NCBI RefSeq assembly: GCF_001522545.3
Contig: NC_031770.1
Location: forward strand, 86,591,594-86,655,593
Source of the DNA: Parus major
Lineage: Eukaryota > Chordata > Aves > Passeriformes > Paridae
Length of the DNA stretch: 64,000 nucleotides
Direction: 5' to 3'
The notes under the pieces were generated by a model, which worked only from the letters and a program-made list of their open reading frames with translations, ran no database searches and was not told the origin of the DNA. This document shows positions 11,181 to 24,122 of this stretch, piece by piece. A program made the position numbers and the translations under genes. Numbering within the stretch: the first letter of the stretch is position 1; each line of letters begins with the position of its first letter.

Positions 11181-12617
11181 CTGACATCTCAATTAAATAA
11201 GTTCAATATAAACTTTCTTGGTTACATGTGTAGTTTCAGTTTCATCTTTGCAGAATTCTTATGACAGCTAGAAATTTAATTTTCATATCAATGATAAAAC
11301 CACATTTGGATAAACAAAAGCTCATTTAAAAAAATATATATAATTTCATATATGTGCATATATATAATATAATATATATAATACATATACATACATATAA
11401 TACATATAATCTCTCTAGCTGCCTATTATTAATATATATTTATGACTGTTCATGTAAGTAATCAAAATTGCTTATGGAAATTTATTTGATTTAACAAACA
11501 AAATGATAGGTTGATGAAAAATGTCTATATGTACTTTCTTAGGGAAACATTTAAATAGAAAGTTCATTGTCTTTTATCCTTTCTGTAGGTGATGAATTTT
11601 TATCATCAAGAAACTTTATGAAATGTTTATTTAAATTCTGTGTAGAGTTACTTATTTAGCCTGCACATGATTTTCTTTTGTCTTCCTTATTTTTTTTAAT
11701 TGAATGAGAAATATATTCTTATTTACCTGAATGTGATTGTTAAAGCATGCTGTACTTCATGGGAATATGCCATCATTCTGTATCATTTCTATGCCTTCTT
11801 TTAGTACAATTTATTACACTCCTATATCTTAATGCAGCCTTGCCACATGTGTTTTACTTCTTTACTGTTTATGAATTGAAATTGATAAAAGGGCTGGGAA
11901 AAGTTACTTATCCTTATAGATAAAAGATATGCTTGCAGACCAAGTTTGAATGACAAATTTATCACTGATGGGCACTGTCACACAATAAAATAATAATCCA
12001 TTGTGGTTAGCAGTGCAGAAAACCTGTCTGGAGTTTTGGTCTGCCTTCATAATTAGGCATGGTTATTCTCTCCAGTTTATTTTGCATAAACTGTGGTTAG
12101 ACAGGAAATTTGATATCTGGTTACTCTTTCTACTTACTAGGCAGGAATCCAGCCCATAACCATGCAACCTCCCTGAGAGGATTCAGCAGCTTTCTTCCTT
12201 AAGCTTGTAACTCAGACTGTGCCAACTGTGTCAGCTGGACTTTCAGAGAATAAAAAGCATGCTTTGACAGCTGGATGGGGAGTCTGTACATCAACCAGGA
12301 GAGAAATAGAGCATAGTACAGATTGCACATAATTCCAAGAGAATTATTCAGCTAACTGGCATTTAGTTAAACTTTTTCTTTAGTTGAACTTCTTGGTCAA
12401 ATTCAAGTTTCTTTTTTTTCAAGCAAGTTCATTTAGCTTCCTCTTAATGAAATTAACTTCCGTGTCTTCCAAAACAAACCTTTAAATTTTTTAAAATTTC
12501 TATTGGTTTTGGGCTGTATGTAGTTAATGTTCCTCATAGCACCTAATATAATCAGTGTTTTCAATTTGTGACAAAATATTGTTGGTTGATATTATATCAA
12601 TGTTTCTTGCTAAGTAG
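11181..12617. other. Non-coding stretch with an AT microsatellite
   Basis: No gene seen. 11330-11408 is an imperfect TA/TACATA repeat. The rest is AT-rich unique sequence. Confidence 0.6.
11330..11408. repeat. AT-rich microsatellite (TA/ATACAT)n
   Basis: Consists almost wholly of A and T dinucleotide steps with interspersed CATA units. Likely to be polymorphic in length. Confidence 0.85.
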
Positions 12618-13059
12618 TGTTTGCACAGCAAGGCCTTTTCTGTTTCTCACACTGCCCTGCTGGCAAGTAGGCTGAGGTAGTCACAAGGAGCTGAGAGGCC
12701 ATAGCTGGTCTGCTGAGCTCAACTAACCACAGGGACATCCCATGCTATATGACATCATTCTCAGCATATAAAACCGAGGGAAGAAGGTCGTGAGGGATGT
12801 TTGTCTTCCCAAGTCACCACTGGGAATGATGGAGCTCTGCTTTCCTTGGGATGGCTGAGCAACTGACTGCTGATGCAAAGCAGTGAATAAATTCCTTGTT
12901 TTTCTTTGCTTGCATGCACAGCTTTGCTTTCCCCATTAAATTGTCTTTTTCCAAACCCATGAGTTTTTCTTACTTTTTTCCCTCCAATTCTCTCATCCCA
13001 CTGATACTGAGTGTGCAGCTATGTTTGGCACAGCTGCACACTGGCATTAACTAATCACA
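12618..13059 (+). mobile_element. Solo LTR, family B (bird endogenous retrovirus)
   Basis: Starts TGTTTGCACAGCAAGGCC and ends CTAATCACA. It carries a core promoter TATAAAA at 12767-12773, the downstream block GTTTGTCTTCCCAAG, an ATTAAA polyadenylation-type signal at 12935-12940 and the 3' motif CCCATGAGTTTTTC. This layout matches a common bird LTR that I recognise from memory. No internal retroviral sequence flanks it, so it is a solo LTR. A related copy in the opposite orientation lies at 23106-23642. Confidence 0.85.
12767..12773 (+). promoter_or_regulatory. TATA box of the family B LTR
   Basis: TATAAAA lies in the U3 part of the LTR, preceded by ATGACATCATTCTCAGCA, which includes a CRE/AP-1-like TGACATCA. 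Transcription from here would run in the same direction as the EGF exon. Activity is not shown. Confidence 0.5.
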
Positions 13060-13940
13060 TTACCATACCTTTCCCTCCTTGTTTTCATTCCATAAAATAA
13101 GATGCAATTATATTCTAAATATTAATAAAGGCATTAATTTATCAGCATTTCAGTGAAAGAGATTTGTTGCATATTCTGGTATGCTTTGAGATAAATTTAG
13201 CTCTGTTGTTACAGAACTGCAGTAGCATTCCAGTAGCAGAGTTAGTTCCAGTAGAACAACAAATAGTTAATCCCACCAGTCATTTTCTTTCTTCAGGTGT
13301 ACATAGGAAATTACCAGTGAGTAATCCTCTTGTCCACCCACTTGCATCTTTCTAATAATTTTTTTCTTTTTTTTTTTTTTTTTTCCTTCAAATATACAGT
13401 CCTTCAACACAAATTATCTTCTCAAGCGATATATCAACAACAACTCTCAAGATACATGCAATAGAATGACATGTTTGGGTGATTCTATACCACACGAGCT
13501 GCATAGAATGACAACTGCCTTCATCCTCCATGACTTTTTACCTTTGTTGAATTGCATTTTTCTGTCATATTACACTGCAAACTCATATCTAATTTGCCAC
13601 CCGTGGCCACCCACATACTCAACTACAAGAGAGAGTGCATTTCTCTCTTGAAGTTTCTCTGCTTTATGAGATTGAATACTCATTTCATTCCTGTGGACTT
13701 TTGCTATAATAAAAGAATTTTAAGTACTCTTCAAAGTGCAAAGAGGATTACCTTTATCCACTGCTGTGGTAAATGTATATAGCTATGAACTGAGCACTGT
13801 GAGTTTAGCGTCAGCAGCTACACTTACCTTTATCTTCAACCTTTTTTCTCCACTTATTCTACTGTAAGTGAGCAAACTGAACACAGCATCTTAAATTTAT
13901 TGTTTTAGTATTGTTTTAATGCAGCACTGAAATAATGCAA
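13060..13940. other. Non-coding stretch between LTR and CR1
   Basis: Contains a poly-T tract at 13359-13384 and otherwise unique sequence. ORFs of 60 to 76 codons here have no motif. Confidence 0.55.
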
Positions 13941-14530
13941 TTATAGAATTGTTTGCGTTGAAAAGGATCTTAAAGATCATCTTGTTCCAAACCCCACTGT
14001 CATGGGAAGGGATGCCTTTCATTGGACCAGCTTGCTCAACTCCCCATCAAGTCTGGAACACAACTCCCAGGGATGGGACATCCATACCCTCTCTGAATAA
14101 ACAGTTCCAGGTCTTCACCACTCTTGCAGTGGAGTATTTCTTCCCAATGTCTAATCTAAACCTGCCCCTTTCAGTTTAGATTCATTGCCCCTTGTCCTGT
14201 CACTATCTGCCTTTATAAAATGTCCCTCTCCCTCCTTTTAACCAGCCCCATTATTATGGGAAGGCCACAATGATGTGTCCCCAGAGTCTTTTCTTTTCCA
14301 GTCCAAACAGCCCTGAATGTCTCAGCCTGTCTTCATATGAGACGTGCTCTGGTCGTTTTTGTGGCTCTTGTCTGGACCCATTCTAACAAATCTTTCTTGT
14401 CTTGGGCACCCCAGACTTGGATGCAGTAATGCAGGTAGGAGCCTCAGCAGGGAAGAGCAGAGGGACAGAATACCCTTCCTTGGCCTACTGTCCATTCCTA
14501 TTTTGAATCAACTTCTGGGGTTTGTTACAG
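13941..14530 (-). mobile_element. CR1 LINE 3' fragment
   Basis: In reverse complement this reads as the 3' end of a CR1, including sequence equivalent to CCTTTCAGTTTAGATTCATTGC, the GTGTCCCCAGAG block and the TTGGGCACCCCAGACTTGGA block on the + strand. The left end is the decayed tail at 13941. Truncated at about 14530. No intact reading frame. Confidence 0.85.
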
Positions 14531-17500
14531 GTTTTTGGGGCTTTTTTTTTTTTCCTTCTGGGCTGTGAATGTACACTGTGGCTCATGTACAGATTTTCTC
14601 ATCCACAAGGATCCACAGAAAGACTAAATCAGCTAAATTGTGTAAATACGTGCTGTAAATAGTAATAGTAAATAGTAATGAGTTCTCCCTCATATCTCTT
14701 AGTAGTCCTTTTTTTTTCCTTTCTTTCTTTTAAAGGTATTTTAGGCATAGTTTTACTTTTCCACTTTCTTTTGTTTGGGACAGATAACATAAATTACCAC
14801 TGAGACCTAAAAGACTGACACTGGTAATTGCATATTTAGGTATTCTATGATTTCCTTATCTTAGATTCCATTTTTCTACATTTAAGGTAACATGTTCAAT
14901 TTCAGCCACTTTAAGAAAAAAATCTATTGTGGATTCTCCACTGTGATAGAAAAGGAGAGCTAATGACAAAGCTTTTCAGTCATTAGAAGCATCAGAATAC
15001 AACTTTACCACTCATGAAGTACATAGAACTTTTAGACCTGTGACTTTTTTTAAATTTGAAATTATTCACTGAATTTAATGAGATTTTGCATGCAAAAAAA
15101 GCTTTATTACATATACTTAAACTCATAAAGTTTATTTTTTAAAAGATATCAGGATAAATATAATGAACTCTTAAAGTGCTTAAAGTATCATTTCTTAGTC
15201 TCCATTTTCTAATTTTAGTTATCTGACAAATTTATAACAAGGACAGAACTTTTTAACAAGTTAAAAAGAATAGATTTTTGCATATATTCTAGCATATAAA
15301 ATATTATCTGGCTTTAGAAGGAGAAATTAATAGCTAAAACTTTCAAGAAATAATGAGACAATATTTCATTAAAAGTTTTATTTTAATGTAGAGAAAAAAA
15401 TAGAAAAATCATACATTTCAGGGAGATTTATACCTGTTATGAAATATAGGCCATCATGACTTGTATTAAGTGGAACACACCAGTTATCTTGTTGCCTTTT
15501 ATAAAAGCAGATGGTTTGGAGAACATCTCAAGGAATATCAGCAAAAACTGCCAATGTCTATTATGTCACTATAATTTATGAAAGTGTATCGATCAGATAA
15601 TTGCACTTGCTAGCTGTGCATATGATGAATTAAATAATTATTTATTATACTTAATGAAATCCAGAGAAATAATTAGTTACACTAAATGTCTTCTAATTAT
15701 TCATTTCCTACAAAAGAATTAATGTATTTCAGATCACTAAAAGAACTGTCATTACCAACCCAACTTGATTACTCAGTGAAATGCATGTGAGATTCCTCCA
15801 GAACTCCTTAAGAGTTGAGGAAAGAATAGCAGTGTATTAATTAGATTGCTTGAGGATGTTCAAGTTGAAACTGATGCTTAGAGTTTTTTATTTTTTATAG
15901 CTATAATACTGTGAGGTTTAGCAGGCTTTCAAATTAATGTCACAAGTGTCAGAAAGGTCCTACCAGCTTCTTGCTTCTGTACTCTGAGACATTTGAAACC
16001 TATTCAAAAGCCTGCTTTGCTAAATCATTGTGCAATAAGAATAGTCCATAGGAAAAAATGCAGATTGTAATTAATCTACAATATATGCTTAACTCCTCCT
16101 TCCTGTCCCCCTCCCCCACTCCCAAAAACACCCCCCAAAAATCTCTAGCAATATTAGAAGGGAATTTCTTGCTAACAGAAGACCAAGTAACACAGTCCTG
16201 CTCCCAAGTCCTGGAGGTTTTTTTTTTTTTTTGTATTGTAGGTAACAGCTTTTATTGAATTATTTATTTTGGAAAAATACAGTAACTGTTCAACAACTAG
16301 GTGTAGCTACCAAGTGGCATCTTATTAGAAAGGCCTCAGAAAGACAAGTCGAAATCTTGACTCTGGTGAAACATTTGGACTCTACTGTTATTTACAAAGA
16401 ATCATACATTTTTCAAGGTGAATATAGCTTTGAAAAAGAGAATATTTTATGAACTGCTAGCTTTAGAATCACTGGAAAAATACCAGTGTTTAAATGTTGT
16501 CTTGGCTGTCAAACTGGGTTCAGTTCATCTGTATTTTCCTGAACAAAAAAAGAAAAGGAATGTTCTAATAGAAAAATTTGTTTCAGAAGAAAAATGCATC
16601 ATAGCCAAAACTAAAACAAACAAAAACAAAGTGATGTTGCCATGGAACTTCATCTTATTTCTTTCATAACCTACTATCTCTGATTGTATTTCAATGCTAA
16701 ATTATAGTCTTCATGTTTTGTGAGATGTGTGTTGCATCTTCTGAGTCTCACAGCTACATCTTGGAATCTGAAGTCAAATTTTCTCAATAAGTTAGGCCAT
16801 TTTTCCAAAATGATTGAGTCTGAAAATTGAAACACTAGCCCTGACAAAATGACAGAAGCAATTGGGAACTGTGTATTGTCAAAGTGTGAGTGAGCAATTG
16901 GCTGGATAAAGAGTGCAGAACAAGTGAGAGGTCTGGGAAAAGCAACGAGGATGTGAATAATATGTGTAAAGCCTGGGGTGTGGATCAGACTAAAGTGGCA
17001 TTAAGCTGCCTCAAGAAGCAGCAGAGAGCTGAGTTGGAGAATGGATAGAACTGCAGATCTATCAGAAAAGGTGGCCAGGCTAAAGCATGCAAACATGAAA
17101 ACTCATTCAACTGGGAAAGGTACCAGACCTAATAAACTAATACAGTAACTTTCTTCACAAGGAGGAAAGAACATGAAAGTAATAATAAAAATAGAGTGCA
17201 AAATATTTTTATTAAAAATGTAAGACTATGAGCCAGGCAATGTTGTATTAGTGTTTCTCTGCAGTAAGGGGAACGTAACATGCTCAGTTGGTGATTACAC
17301 TGACTAGATGCAGGCCAAAATTTCTATGTATTAGCAGGAAAGATAACTGAATTCAAAATATTTGAAATCAGTTAAATCTCACATAGTTCACATCTTGCAG
17401 ACAGAACTGTTTCTGTTTCTGTAGTCTTGCTGCCCTAGAATACCTGTTCTGATTGCTTCTGAATGATCTGTCTCTTCAGTTTTACTGGTGGATGTACTTT

Positions 17501-18834
17501 TTTGTCTAAATGGAAGACAGAAGACAGAATACTGACAAAAAAAGCGTTATTGTCATTCAAGTAATTGTTCCTTAGATATATATATATATAAATATATATA
17601 TAAATTCCATGTTGTATTTTTAATAAATATTGCTTATAAACTAAACAAACAGGTTACAATAAATTATAATAGAGGTGCATGCTTTATGCAAAAATAAAAT
17701 ACCTGAAAATAGAAATTCAACAAAGAAAACCATGAAATTCCTCCAAATATTTCTAAACAATATATTGTTTAATTGTATATTTTGGTACCTATCCTTATTA
17801 AGATCAGTTGAAAATTAATTTATTTTGCATCTGCTTTATGGTGTCCTGCACGTTAAGAGATGGATTAAGATGTTAACTAGCCATGATGAAGAAGCTAAAA
17901 AACCTCCTGCTCCAGTACTTCCCTACAATTTGGTGATACACATATTTTTGAAAGGACAGTTTATGTATTCTTAATGCTAAGGATATAAGTCAAAATGGAT
18001 TTTATGTATTAGTGAATTTTGATCTTTGAGCTGAATTTCAGTGGTTACTTAATCACAGTGTATAATTGCCACCAGGTTTAGTAGTCCATCACCCATGAAT
18101 TATATTAATATTCACAGAATTCAACTGCTATTTGAAAATATGGAATGTAACTTAAAGAGTTGGTTGCCTGGCACACAGAGATTGCAGGATAAAGAGTCTG
18201 ACCCTTATATATTAAGTTACCTCTATTTGAACATAATTCATTATATTAGAACACAAAGATCTAAGGACATAAGCATCAGAGCACAGAGATTAATTCACAA
18301 AGAACATGCTGGCCTGGACATGGAATGATATGGGAATATCATAAAATAACATAACATAAAATACATTTATGTTCTAAAATACTATGCACAAAATGGTGTG
18401 ATGTTGCTTTATTAACTACTTTTTAGATAATACCAAATTGTGATCATAGTGTTCAGCAATATTTGGAAAGTAATGCTAAAGCCTTAATTTCTGCCTCAAA
18501 ACTTGAGGGTTAGTATCATAAGGCAAGAAACTTCTCTAGAACCCAAATAAAATTCTCAGAAGTATGAAAAAAATTGAGGTAAAGAATAAAGCTAAATTAT
18601 TTCCCCATCCACTTCAGTGGAAGTGAGGAACTGTAATTGAGAGTTTAAAAAAAAAAAAAAAGTCATATGATATACATGATGACATGGTATTTTGAATGAA
18701 TCCTAGAGGCCACCACCAACATTTTCAATATTTTAATTATATTTGTTGTCCACACAGACTGAGAGCAACAGCCTTTCACCCTGCTGGAAGCATCACTGCT
18801 GTTTGTAGACAGGCTGATTTCTGAGTGGTGTGGG
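14531..18834. other. Non-coding stretch, no gene seen
   Basis: AT-rich unique-looking sequence. Holds a TA microsatellite at 17575-17603, a 15-bp poly-A at 18647-18661 and a poly-T at about 16218-16231. Three adjacent ORFs at 16058-16669 are in different frames and have no recognisable domain. Confidence 0.55.
17575..17603. repeat. (TA)n microsatellite
   Basis: Two runs of TA steps broken by a single AA. Confidence 0.85.
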
Positions 18835-19500
18835 TTTACATTCTTATGTCACAGATTTGTTGGCAAAAGACAACACAGATTTAACAAAGGTAAATTGGGT
18901 TTAACCAACCTGATTGCTTTCAATGATGAAACAGTTTGCTCACTGCATTTTAAGAGAGCTGTGAATTTACTTCTTTGACTTTAGTAAATCATTTTGGCAC
19001 AGCCTCCCTCAACATCCTTTCTGACAATTTGGTTAAGAAGTGGACTACGCAGATGAACCACAATTGGAGCAAAATGGCCTATACTGTTGTGCACAAGGGG
19101 GATGGACAAAGGTGAACAGGCACCCCCTCATGACTGGGTTTGTTCAGGATTCAATACCATTCCAGATCTTTCAAGACTCTATGGATGACAGGACTGAATG
19201 TATCATCACCAAGTTTGTGCATGGCAGTAAACTGGGTGAAGCGATTTAGTCAAAAGGAGGAGCACCCATACGGAGAGATTTTGGCAGGCATGAAAATCTG
19301 GGCCAGCAAGAATCACAAAAGGCTAACAGGGTTGAATAAAAAGTCCAGTAACTGGAATAATCCCAAAGAGCAGCATTAGGTGGAGTCTTCACCCCTACAA
19401 GCAGGTGGGAATATATCTCTGCTGGGAAGGCACTGGGACCAGAATGCATAGAAAGCTGAACCTGAGCCAGTGGGACATACTTCACCACATGCTTCATATG
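18835..19500 (+). mobile_element. Decayed CR1 LINE reverse-transcriptase fragment
   Basis: The block from about 18860 (GGCAAAAGACAACACAGATT, followed by an AACAAAGGTAAATTGGGTTT-like block) matches CR1 coding sequence. The frame then gives SLNILSDNLVKKW, and at 19040-19249 DDRTECIITKFVHGSKLGEA, which aligns with the CR1 DDGTECTLSKFADDTKLGG region. The catalytic pair is replaced by HG (FVHG at 19214-19225). Many stops and frameshifts make this an old, dead copy. Confidence 0.8.
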
Positions 19501-22500
19501 CTTTTATACTTCAGAAATGGACATCCTGAGCCAGAAACCACGTCCTGGACTGCAACATCTAGCAGATGGTGAGCAGATCAAGGGAGGTGGTTTCTCAGGT
19601 CTCCTTATTCATTAAAATATTTATATATTTTTAAAAAATTCCAAACATTATACCTAGCCAAACAGTGGGAAAAAAAAAATAAATAAATCTGAAGACAAGC
19701 TATAATTTCTTACAGAATACCCTGTAAGCTGCATTTGAAAAATCAATTTTATTAAAGTTCATTGATTTTTTAATAGTGAACATATTAAAGACAGTACAAA
19801 TGTTATACAATAATTTATAGAAATAATAATACAGATAAAAGATGAAGGAGGAGTATTGGGTGTAAAGAATAAACATCATCAATGTGAATTAATCATTCAC
19901 TGCATTCTACATCAAGCCATTTCCATCATTTCCTTGTGAGGATTTGATAATCTGACAGTTCACTATATATAATGTATGTATGCACACATATTTCACAGAA
20001 ATGTGAATGAAGAAATATATCCAATAAATAAGCTAATGTAGTAACAATATTCTTCATTGCATTAGCTGGGAAATACATTCTATATGGAAATAAATGGTTG
20101 AGTTGCACATTTGCTCTTTTTTAACCTTCCAGCAGGAGAGATACTTGTCCCCCTTCCCTGTGCCTCAGTTTTCATTTCCAAACTGCTAATAAAGGAAGGA
20201 CCCAACATAGCTCCTCAACTGAAAAGGCAAAACAAAGTAGGTGCAATAGTTATGCTGATGATATTTTTTTTCTTTTAATGATAAACAAAGGAAAACAGAT
20301 GGAAATGTTACAACCGACCTAAAAAAAAAATAGCAGGTACATTGAGTATTTGTTCCATGTACAAGATCAGCTCTTATACTATTCTACCAGACAGGTCACA
20401 TCTGTTATCACTATTTATACTTTAGTCCTTGCCCTAGGGCCCAGCAAGAAGGTGTCATGCACCAGAAATTCTCTGCACAAGTTCTGATATAGCCAGGCCA
20501 GAACCTGCTCCCAGTTCTGTCTGCATAGCGTCTCTCAAACCACCTCCTCATCTTGTGTCATTGCCTAGAGCATGAGCAGGGACTTTTCGGCCCTCATGGA
20601 AAATAAAAAATCAGCCAAAGATCACAAATGAAACCAAATTCCCCTCCTATTCATAGATGTGAAAAAACCCACAATTTATGAGATCAGGTTGGAAGAGGTT
20701 AATTTTGTGTATCTGTGTTCGGTTTTCTTTTGCATTTTTTGCACTTCTAATCTTTTCTTTCCATAGACTCTAGACTTGGGAGTTGAAAAAAAAGAAAAAT
20801 AGAAACAAGTGCATCCAGAAAGATCAAGAAACTTGCACACTATAATCAACAAAAGTACAGAGTGTTATCATAATAATATATGGCTTTCTTAATCTTGCCA
20901 AGACAAATTAAAGCTTTGTGCATAAACCTGTGAATGACTGAGCTCTTGCTCCTAATTTCATTGGTAACTAACTATGCCAAGGCAATTCAGAGGTAAATCA
21001 CAATATGTTAACTCCTTCATGAAAATTTCATTCTCAGGAAACGTGACTGTAAAATAATTTTTGTTTTGAGTTGGAGAAGGATACTTTGATCTTTCAAATA
21101 CCATGGTGAAAACAAAAATGGTTATCAAATACTTGACTATGTCATGTTAACATGAGTCTAGTAAATGTGTGAGCTATGAGTGGCTATAGTCTTTTTACAT
21201 TATATAAAATAGGGGAGGATTTTTTTAATATTAAGAGCTAAACATTTTCAGTTTTCCTTAATCATATTCTGGGCAAGCATGTGTTTAAGCCATGGTGAAA
21301 GCTGCAAGTATCAATTTCCATTACATCCTTTTTATCTTACAGATTAGAAAGAAAACTGTTTGTATTCCAATTTCTCTCAAGAAGAAACAGGTGTTTTAGC
21401 CACTCCTGGCATTCCTTGAAATGGTAATGATAATAGTACATCTTCAGTAAGATGAGGCTTTCACCCTGGTGGAATATCCCAAAGAACACCAGACCTTGTA
21501 GAAGATCAGGAGCTGGAAGCACATGGAGAGTCTCTAATAACAATCTTGTCACTACCTGAGTTCCTTAGCTAGAGATCGTACTAATTTAATTCATCTTGAG
21601 CTACCTTCCTCTGAAATAGTCATGGATAAATTACATAGATGCAGAGTAAGCAGGGGAAAAAGATATTTTTAGAGAATGATTCATTTAATAATTTTTAGAT
21701 GTCTATTTTGTATTAAATCAATCCCATTTGAAAACTTCATGAACAGCTTCTCAGAAAATATAGACATCTGGAAGCAAATAACTTTATCTGGTTCTATCTA
21801 TCTGAATTTTCTCCTAAGGCTTCCTGTGTTATTTTGTGTGGGTGTACTAGATATGAAATTATAATTCAGCTTGGACTGCCCTGGGTTTCCATTGCACTGG
21901 AGCAGGACTGCAAAGATAAGAGAGTGTGCAATTTAGTCAATTAATTCAGATACTGAGAATGGCTCAATCTCTGAGCCACTCAAAGAATTTCAAAGAATAT
22001 CCTTAGAGCTATAAAGACCCTTCCTTCATGAATAAAACCATAACTCTAACATCTCTGAATAGTGAACGAGGAACAAGAAGTTATACACATGCCTTTGGGT
22101 ATGATTTTTAACTGTAAAGGAAATTTTTATTTTAAAGAGTTTTTTCATGATGAGAACACACAGAGAGGCTTAAAAACTTCTGGTATACCAGTGGCAATTA
22201 TTCCCAGTACATGTTAATCTTTAGGATTATTTTAAGAAGGAAGTGAAGAATGAAAGCCTCCTGACACCATCATGTAAATAACATAATTTGTTTTACAGTG
22301 TGGTGTTCATCGCTGCTATATGATGGAATTCATGTAACATTTGAAATATCTGACCTTTCTCAAATGATTATGGAATCTTACTTTTATCTTCCTGTTAGAA
22401 AACACACTTTTTCTTTCAGGAAACAAGGATTTGTCAAGTCTTATCTCTTTTAAATCAATTTGATATGAATAAAAGCTATCAGAAATGTAATGAAAACATT

Positions 22501-22879
22501 GTCAAAATTGGATTATTCTTTTTGGAAACAATTAATTATTCCTTCTGTAACTAGTGATCTGATACAACTTCATAAAATTGAGAAAAAGTAGGCTTTGTCC
22601 TATATTTTCTGTTTGTACCAATAATTAAGGTTGTGAGAGGCCCTCAAGAGATAATCTGTGTCAGAATAACATTTAACTTGAAAGTTAAATCAGTTTGCTG
22701 AGGGGCTTGTCCAGTAAATAGCTGAAAACCTCCAGTTTTGGCAGAGATGTCACAGCCTCTCTTGAGAAACCTCTTCCAGTAATTCAGGGATCCACACCTG
22801 ACTTCTTCAGCAGAAATAGATGACCACAGACTGGGGGAAAGAGCTGATATGTTGAAGCGAGGTATTGCTGTTCAGGGTA
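19501..22879. other. Non-coding stretch, no gene seen
   Basis: AT-rich with a more GC-rich patch at about 20420-20600. 22690-22879 may already be degraded CR1, but I cannot align it with certainty. Confidence 0.5.
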
Positions 22880-23105
22880 GTTCATAAATGATGTAGAAAT
22901 GAGCCAATAGAGCCTCTGGAAGTTCAACAAAGACAAAAGGGAAGTTCAACCACTGAGAAAGAACCTCTTGCATCAGTGCTGAGACGGATGTGCTGGGAAG
23001 AGGGCTGCAGAAAAGGTCCTCGGTGTGTGTCTTGAACCAGTTAGCTCGAGCCAGGACTGCACTCTTGTGGTGATAAAGGCTAAACTCACAGAAAGAAGGC
23101 TGCTG
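22880..23105 (+). mobile_element. CR1 LINE fragment, left part of a copy split by an LTR
   Basis: Sequence around GGAAGTTCAACAAAGACAAA and GCACTCTTGTGGTGATAAAG resembles the CR1 coding region after the reverse-transcriptase core (FNKxK and the VAKKANxILG block). It stops at the LTR boundary at 23106, and the element resumes at 23643. The start at 22880 is approximate. The 93-codon minus-strand ORF at 23153-22872 is antisense to it and not a gene. Confidence 0.6.
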
Positions 23106-23642
23106 TGTTGGTTTGACCTGAGCTGGCAGGGAAGTCTCCCAACATGTGCACACTGACTGCTCTGCAGGGGAATGGGGGAGAGAATCAGAAGGGAAAAGGT
23201 GAGAAAAGCTTGCTCTGTGCTAGCAAAGCAAAATAAGAAATGAGTTCATCATGTCCCATCACAGGCAGATGTTTATCCACTTCCAGGAAAGCAGGGTCTC
23301 AGCACACATAAGCTGGGAAGACAAACACCATGAGAAACACCACAAATGCCCTGGCTCCACTTCTACCTTCTTTTTCTGATTTTTTTACCATTTAGCACAT
23401 TTTCATGAAATATCTCTTTGCTCTATTGGAGTCAGCTGTGCTGGCTGTGTCCTCTCTAACTTTTTGTGCACCTCCAGCCTCCTCTCTGAGAAGGCAGACT
23501 GGGAAGAAGAAAAGGTCTTGACATTGTGAAAACGCCACTCAGCAGTGCTGGTATGTTAACACTGTCTTGGTAAGAAAATCAAAGCAGCACCATAGCAGAT
23601 GCTATGCATGGAATCACATCCATGGCAGGCAGAGCCAGCACA
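23106..23642 (-). mobile_element. Solo LTR, family B, inserted into a CR1
   Basis: In reverse complement this is the same LTR type as 12618-13059. The + strand shows TGTTGGTTTGACCTGAGCTG at the left, CCAACATGTGCACACTGACT, then GTCAGCTGTGCTGGCTGTGT and TTTTTGTGCACCTCCAGCCT, and ends AGAGCCAGCACA. Both ends have the TG...CA pattern. A 4-bp GCTG flanks it on both sides (23102-23105 and 23643-23646), a likely target-site duplication. No internal viral sequence is present. Confidence 0.8.
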
Positions 23643-24122
23643 GCTGTATTAGTGAGATCATTGCCAGCTGGCTGAGGGGAGCTGTTATTGCACAGGGGAG
23701 GCCACAGCTGAAGTAATATGTCTCCTTCTGGGTCCCAGGGAAAGAAATATGTTCATAAAGGAAAGCAAATCCATCTGAAGATCACAAGGCAGTTAGACAG
23801 ATGAAATACATAACCTCAGAGGAGACAAGAGGCTTTATTTGTTTTGCCCAGGGAAGAGGTGAAAGCAGGTGAGGCTTTAATTCCAGACCAATGGAGAAGG
23901 TGGAGCAGAATATTCCCTGAAATGCACAACAAAAGGGCAGGACCTGTTAGCCAAAAAATTGTACAGAGCTTCCAGAGAGACTGCAGAATTGTTATCCGTG
24001 GAGTTTCTCAAATACAACTTGACACGGTCCTAAGCACCTTTAGCTGCCTTTGAAGGTAAACCTGCTTTTAAGCAGAAGGCTTAAATTAGATGACCCCACT
24101 CCTTCTAACCTAAATTACTTCA
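23643..24122 (+). mobile_element. CR1 LINE fragment, right part and 3' end
   Basis: Continues the CR1 interrupted at 23105. GAGGGGAGCTGTTATTGCAC and GGGGAGGCCACAGCTGAAGT match the CR1 'RPHLEYCVQFW' coding area at DNA level. Open frames downstream include AIRGVSQIQ-like sequence (IVIRGVSQIQLDTV in 23844-24053). It ends in a CR1-type 3' block, CCTTCTAACCTAAATTACTTC, at about 24122. Confidence 0.75.

Noticed and set aside
11330..11408. CRISPR-like or other spaced repeat array
   Set aside because: Only a degenerate TA microsatellite; no regularly spaced repeats occur in the window, and the organism is a vertebrate.
22872..23153. 93-codon minus ORF
   Set aside because: It crosses the junction between a CR1 fragment and an inserted LTR, so it cannot be an old gene.
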